From Hemicordylus capensis (taxonomy: Eukaryota; Chordata; Lepidosauria; Squamata; Cordylidae), in contig NC_069662.1 of assembly GCF_027244095.1 (NCBI RefSeq), forward strand, positions 13,666,501 through 13,730,500: 64,000 nt of DNA, written 5' to 3'. The notes below the pieces were generated by a model. The model was not told the origin of the DNA. It did not search any database and worked only from the letters and a program-made list of their open reading frames with translations. This document shows positions 57,971 to 64,000 of this stretch, one piece after another; position 1 is the stretch's first letter, and every line of letters begins with the position of its first letter. Made by a program: the position numbers and the translations under genes.

Positions 57971-60439
57971 CTGTGGGGGCCAAGAAGGAAATTTTTGGGT
58001 CGCACCAGAATGGCACTAGGCATGGCCTTTTTTTGCCTACTTCTCACTGAGTCCTTTGGCTTTCAGGCATAGGTTGGCACTGAAGGAACCGTTCACTTGG
58101 CAGGAGAGTGCTGGTGTTGGGTAGGTAGATTGAATAACAGTGTTCGGCTGGAGGCCAATTTGGGGTGGGAGCAGGGCCGGATTAAACTAGGGTGGGGCCT
58201 GTAACATATGTCATAAAGGGGTCCCAAATTTTTAAAATGCACATAAATTTTAAAACATAAATTATTTACCTGCTTAGTAAAGTCATTCAGTTTTTTCACT
58301 TGCTGTACATATCATATGACAGCCAAGGCAATGTTAAGGAGTGCTGTCAGGGCTGGACTGGGGACAATAAGATGCGGTGGAATTTATGTGGAGAGGGCGC
58401 CAGGTTTTGAGCAGAATGGCTACTTAAGGGTGGGAGTATTCATTGCTGCCTAGTGCAGCAGGGCACAGTCAACATGTTGACCAGGATTCCCTCGATGGTG
58501 TGCACGTGTGAATGGTGAGCACCTTGTGTTTTTGATGTAAGCTCAGTTAATTGTAGCTCCCGCATAGATTGAATCAGGAAGGCCCCACTCTGAATGCACA
58601 TGGTGCCTACACACTGCCTTGAAACTGTCACTCAGACCAAACTCACTCCACACTCAGATGAAAAAAAATTAGAGAGAACACTGATGAAGACCAGGGCTCC
58701 CAGATGCATCGTGTATGAATGGCACATATTGGAATACGTGCTTGGAGTGCTTGTAGAAATGTGGAAAAAAAAATATGCCTGAATACAGATCAGCAATATG
58801 GTTCACTGGCCACAGATTTCACAAGTGTTGAGCACACATGAATGGCTGCTGTTAATTCTCATCTCTGAGATTGCAGTCGGGGAGCAAAGGGGTTTAATCT
58901 TTGCAAGGATGATAGCAGTGCCCTCCACCTTTGACACAGCTTCTGGAGGGGAATATAGTATTTTTGCATACATGGAGATGTACCCCACCCACCCCCACAG
59001 ACAATGCCTCTGCATATTCCTCCCATCAAAATGATAGGCATTTTGCGAGCCAATAAATCATGCAGCAAGGTGTGCATTGAAGATTGGGGTGGGTTGGGGA
59101 GGTTGAAAGGAGGGATCACTGTTGTATCAGGCAAAAAGGTGTCCCTTCCTACTTCAAATCTGGAAACATAAACCCACACAGACAGGTCATGCTAAAAACT
59201 CTGGTCCTGAAGTCATGACTAAGGAGGAAAAGCAAAAACCATTGATGAAAAGGCAGGCAAGTGGGGCAGGTGGCAGCGGGGGGAGAGGACAACCTCCATC
59301 TAAACCATCTGATTCACACAATACATGGCAGAGAGTGAACTGAATGAAATTACTATGGTCCAGGACCAGCAGACAGTACCTGCGAACCAACAAATCACAC
59401 ATACAGGTCAGAGGCAATTTCCGTTGTTGGAAAAATAATGTGGCCACCTTTGAGACCCAGATCCCTCTTTCCACACCCCACTAGTCATGAGAACAATCCT
59501 CAAAGGTCTCTTTCCAGGATCTGCTTACAGAACAACATGCTCCTTCCTTCAGAGGTCAAACAAGAGAACCAACCGGCTTCCTTAAAGATTGGTGGGTTTC
59601 ACAGGAGAGGCTTCTTGGAAAGTCACCTGTGGGTTCAAGCAGTGCTCTAGGTAAGTACGTGTGAACTGGGGAGTGAGAGATCCCTTACTCTCTTCTACAT
59701 ACACACACATACCCCTTGCTCAGTTTGAGACTCCAGAAAGAGAAGGTGGCACCAGTAGATTACAAGCAGAAAGGCACATGGGAATGCAGGGGGGGATATG
59801 TGTCCCTAAATAGCTCCCTCTCTCACACACATGCAAAAATGCACATTGGCACCAACTCATTCTCCTAACGGTGGGGGGATTTTGCAAGCAGAAAAGACAA
59901 GACACCATGTGAAGGGCGAAGGACGGGAAGCCCGGCGTCCCTGCGTGAAAGCGCAGGCTGGCACTCAGGAGACTGAGCAGAGCAGCACGGAGAGATACGA
60001 CTCAGCTATGCGCAGGCGCCTGAATTGTTTTATCTCCCCGCCCTCTCTGCCCACAGTCAATCACAAACTAAAAGATGGAAACTGAGCCACATCGCAGGGC
60101 TTGTGGGATTTGGAGTTTCTTTCCTCCAAGAGCTTCCATGGAAAATGCTTCACTTCCAGTTAGCGGCAGAAGAACTACAATTCTCAGGTGCCAAAGGGTG
60201 ACGATGATAGAGTCACTCGTGATCTGAGCCACCGTTCTCTCGAATACTGGGCCCTCGAAAGTGTGGGGCCTGTAGCATTTGCTACTTTTGCTACTAGGTT
60301 AATCTGGCAATGGTGAGGTGGCCAAGGAACAGCCTTCCAGGGTTTTTGCAGCCCAAAGTGTTGGGAATGGGGGGGGGGAGGCTCGACTCACCAAATCAGA
60401 GTTCCCCTCCCCCCACCCAGCTGGTTGCTGTGCCCGTTG
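57971..60439. other. Spacer between units C and D
   Basis: Repeats the intergenic block of 3584-5234. It contains a stretch of about 415 nt (59846-60260) that unit A lacks, GC-richer than its surroundings, with no recognised feature. Confidence 0.45.
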
Positions 60440-60765
60440 TCATCAGTTGAGTTTTCTTTACATTTAGTCATAGTCCCATTTTTTCACTGTGCTCCTTGAC
60501 TTTCATTACTAGAGCTTGCAGATATTCCGCATTCTCCACTATGAGAATGGTGTCATCTGTATAGTATTGGTTATTGATGTTTCTTCCTCCAACTTTAAAA
60601 CCACGCTCATCTTCTTCCAATCCAGCTTCTCTCAGTATATGTTCAGCATATAAATTGAATAAAAAGGGAGAAAGTATACAGCCTTGTCTTACTCTGAACG
60701 TCTGGTTCACCACTATGGAGTAAATCCACCTGTCTCCGTGGAAACACAGCTGCAGCTCATTCAGA
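60440..60765 (-). mobile_element. RTE/BovB-like LINE fragment
   Basis: Paralogue of 5235-5545, with FRVRQGCILSPFLFNLYAEH and YYTDD on the minus strand, flanked by the same 55-nt motif copies. Confidence 0.72.
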
Positions 60766-62606
60766 CATGTCCTCGGGTGTCTATTCCAGGGGGCCAAGGA
60801 ACAACCTTCCAGGGATTTGGCGGCCCAAAGGGTTGGGAATGGCGGGGGTGGCAGGCTGGACTGTGGGCCCTGAGAGGGCGGGGGAATGTTTGTGGGGAGG
60901 GCGCCGGGTTTTGAGCAGAATGGGTAATTGAGGGTGGGAATTGGGGCGCAGGGGCACCCCACAGGGTGTGGCACACCGGGAATATTCCCTGTTGCCCTGT
61001 GGGCCAATCTGAGCCCGGGTGGCTCGACTCACCAACTCAGAGATCCCCTCCCCACACGTGCGCTTTAAAGTTTTAACAGGAAAGCCTTTTTAGGCTAGGA
61101 GATCCCCTGTATTTGTAAAGGGGAATCCCAGCTGGATTCCCAGTTACAAGTATATCCCCCGCCGTACCAGCCTGCAAGCCAGTTTCATGAAATGGGGGGG
61201 GGGTTCAATTCTAACTTGGACTGGCACCACCCCCCCTTTTGAGGGCCGGTCTGGTTCATCCTCGGGCCACCCAAACTGGCCTGGCTCAGTCTGAGCTGGT
61301 TTGCACAACCCTCTTTCTCTCCCCTCTCTGTCTACACTAAGCCAGAAGCAAAGCCTCTTTGGAATCCGCCTCTTTGGAATCTCATCCTTCCCTACCTTCT
61401 CTGAATATCCAGTGCACCACTATGGGATATTTTATCACACTAATTCTGCCATGTAATGTATTTGTTTCACTAATTTACTTTCATTCTCTTTTAATAAATT
61501 TGAATTTGTTCACTGAAACCTTGTTTTGTCCCTTTGTTTTGTTATTAGTTCCATGTCTACCACAGAGGGATAGACATTACAGTAGCAGCCCTAGGCCCCG
61601 CATATTACAAACCCGCATATTACAAATCCGTAACCGTGGTTTGTGCCATAACACAGGTCCGGATGATCAAAGACAGCAAGGTTACTGAACATGAACAAAG
61701 GTTCTGCACTATGTCTGAATCCTGAAACTATTATTTTATTTTTACAAACTTGGGTAGATTTTTTCCTGACCATGAATCCATTTATATACCACATCTTTGC
61801 AGTGCAGCCTAGAAACATTTTCATTCAATTGATTATTTTCTTTCTTGGGGATTGACTTCTAATACTTGTCCATCCCTGCTTGGGCCATTTTGCGGGAAGA
61901 CATTGCTGATGAATGGTAGGATACCCTATGGAAGTGGAAGGATACCCTATGGAAGTGGAAGAAGGGGAATGTTCTGCCTGACATTTTAGAAGTTAAGTCA
62001 CATTGGCTATGTAGGACACATTGGTGATCTGTACCCACTTGTTATAAAATCAATGAAATACATGAAAATAAAATAAAATAAATCATCTGGATGCATTTAC
62101 CAGAAGCCCCTTACTGCATATTTAGTTTTCAACGCACTCAACTCAAGGCCCAATGACCAGCAGGCACTTCGGTCCACAAAGTGTTAACTGAATCCTGTTA
62201 TTGCCTGCTAAATAGCACATATTAGTTAGGAGGGAATAAAAAATGTTCTCTTGGATTGTATGGGGACCAGAGGACTGTAGGGAAAGTGTCAATCCACCCT
62301 GAAATTATCAAAATCACTATTATTCAGTTCTGCTTCTTGTGGAAGCCCCATGGGTAGCTAGAGGTCATTTAATGATAAGATCGGTTAATTATAACTCAGT
62401 AGCTCATACCAGGCTACACTCACTCAGTGTATAAGAATTTTTAAATGCCCGTGTGTAACCTAGAACTCAGGAGAAGTTAACATGAAACAAACAAGGCTCT
62501 GTCAAATGGAATTCCTGTGTTGGTAAAGTTCTTTGTGAGTAGTCTTCTCTAGCTGACAAAGCAAGTGTACAGCTTGGGTGAGATTCAAAATTTGCAGGAG
62601 CTCAGA
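60766..62606 (+). promoter_or_regulatory. 5' flank of unit D
   Basis: Collinear with unit A 5546-7316. It carries a private direct duplication of GGATACCCTATGGAAGTGGA near 61920-61960. Presumed promoter; no element identified. Confidence 0.45.
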
Positions 62607-62812
62607 ATGGTTTGGTTACTACCATTCCTCCTATATCTGCCTGCTATGTTCAGCAGGCAGAACAACAGGCAAAGACATCTGTGCGAAATTCAGCACAATT
62701 CCAAGACAAGTTCCAGAGAAGACATTACCATTGGGGAATTTGTATCCTTCTTACAGGGTGGTGTACTTTTATTCAACTTTACAGTACTACCAGACATATC
62801 CACAACAGGATA
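62607..62812 (+). CDS. V2R unit D, exon 1 (gene continues beyond window)
   Basis: 206 nt like unit [17 protein letters not shown] is the leader, followed by RHLCEIQHNS with the N-terminal Cys kept, then a [20 protein letters not shown]-type end before donor GTGAGT at 62813. Exon 2 would be expected beyond 64000 by the spacing in A. Open; nothing can be said of the rest. Confidence 0.88.
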
Positions 62813-62954
62813 GTGAGTAGTGCGTTTTTTGTTTTAATGGTTGTATTGGGTCTTTTAGGTAGGGCTGATCTACTGTATGCCTATCTGGTTTAAATTATTC
62901 TAGTGGAGATTCATTATCAATGGCAGCTTCTGATATGCCTCGCATGGAGGCTGC

Positions 62955-63160
62955 AGCATCTAGCCATGGTGTGTGAATGGACCTTAGCAAATCTAATATC
63001 ACAGTCTGATCTTTAATCATTTGCATTCCAAATCTCCTGGGTTTGATCTCTGGCATCTCCAGGCACGGCTGGGAAACTGCTCTGTCTGAAACCAGATTCC
63101 CTGCCAGTCCCAATAAAGAATAGTGACCTAGCTAGACCAATGGCCTGACCAATGGCAACT
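62955..63160 (+). mobile_element. Diverged tRNA-derived SINE (intron 1 of D)
   Basis: Same insertion as 7665-7880. Confidence 0.68.
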
Positions 63161-63524
63161 TGATATGTTTGCATGTCCATACATCATACCAAGCACAATG
63201 ATTTCCAAGGGGGTATATTCGTGTGTATTCAGATGTATGTGAACCAACACTATTCCTAGGGTTCTTGATTGCTCACCCAACTATCAAAAGTTAAAACTTT
63301 CTAAGGAAGCCAGTTCCAGTTGACACTTACTCAGGAGTTGTATTTTCACATTTTCAGTTTTAAATAGTTTTTCTCTATTTTGGTTAGAAGTGGGACAATC
63401 ATCCTTTAGGAAAAGGACATATAGCAGCACAGTATAGCTCAACGTTGACTGGAAAAAGAAACTGGCAGGCATACGGTACAAGGATGCAGAAGTGTAGGGA
63501 GAGAGCAGCTAAATAGAACTGGTG

Positions 63525-63687
63525 CAGTAAGGAAGCAGCAATTTATGAGACCCTTACCCTCCTCAGGAAGCCCTCTGGGCCACCTGAAAATCTGCACAGC
63601 CCTCAGGGACATATCTTCAGGTGTAACACCTGAAGAGAGGGCTTTTGGGGGAAGGGGAATGTGCAGAAAATTGCTGCTTCCCTGCTG
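63525..63687. mobile_element. Small foldback MITE (intron 1 of D)
   Basis: Same element as 9713-9875 with inverted ends CAGTAAGGAAGCAGCAATTT and its partner. Confidence 0.68.
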
Positions 63688-64000
63688 AGCAGGTGCAGTT
63701 AGTTAGGCAGTTCTGTTAGATGGCTTTCTTGCTGCACCACTGAATCCTTTCTCTCTATGTCAGCAACATTCCCCGATGTTTGGGCAAAACCCTTGTGGTT
63801 GTCCGTGCACTGGAGATAGCGCTTCTGCTAATGTCATAGGTGTTCAGCTGTGTATGCAGGGAACAGGGGATAGAGAGGACCTCATTCAGGTCTGTCATAA
63901 TACTCCCTCTCTCCCCTGCCAAGCGGTTACAATAATGGTTTATGGTGGAGGGGTGGGGGTTTGCATCCGGACAGACAGTGGATAATACTCTTTTTATTCC

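Overview
The window is vertebrate DNA, most likely from a squamate reptile (lizard or snake). It holds a tandem array of vomeronasal type-2 receptor (V2R, class C GPCR) genes, all on the + strand. The call rests on six-exon V2R architecture with matching splice phases and on the repeat company: L2, CR1 and RTE/BovB-like LINEs, tRNA-derived SINEs, hAT-type elements and foldback MITEs, which together are typical of squamates. There are no bacterial features, CRISPR arrays, rRNA or tRNA genes.

Five array units are visible. Unit 0 enters from the left and shows only its 7TM exon (1926-2827). Unit A (7317-22488) is a full gene: six exons with correct GT/AG sites and phases give an uninterrupted 867-residue receptor. 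Unit B (32063-41357) is a pseudogene that lost exons 1, 2 and most of exon 3 and carries several lesions. Unit C (46349-55363) has all six exons but a 4-nt deletion at the end of exon 3, which a donor exactly 4 nt downstream could compensate. Unit D shows exon 1 only (62607-62812) and runs off the right edge.

Downstream of the 7TM exons of units 0, A, B and C lies a second, decayed V2R 7TM exon fragment, split in every copy by the same repeat. The ancestral duplicated block therefore already carried a dead neighbour. Intron 5 holds an L2 LINE and a foldback element whose long inverted arms are kept in A and B, while units 0 and C keep only one arm. Unit C also has a broken extra copy of the exon 6 start, followed by intron and exon sequence of the unit-0 type, so it is a recombinant mosaic.

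Region by region: 1-3.6 kb, L2 remnant, unit-0 exon 6 and fossil exon; 3.6-7.3 kb, intergenic block with a BovB-like fragment; 7.3-22.5 kb, gene A; 22.5-31.7 kb, fossil exon, L2 split by a hAT element with perfect 8-bp target duplication, GC-rich direct repeats, and an LTR-like insertion at the edge of the unit-B deletion; 31.7-41.4 kb, pseudogene B; 41.4-46.3 kb, fossil exon and intergenic block; 46.3-55.4 kb, gene C; 55.4-62.6 kb, fossil exon, L2 and intergenic block; 62.6-64 kb, start of gene D.

These receptors would act in vomeronasal sensory neurons, binding peptide or protein chemosignals with the extracellular venus-flytrap domain. The window looks like ordinary birth-and-death evolution of a chemoreceptor cluster; I found no new kind of system.
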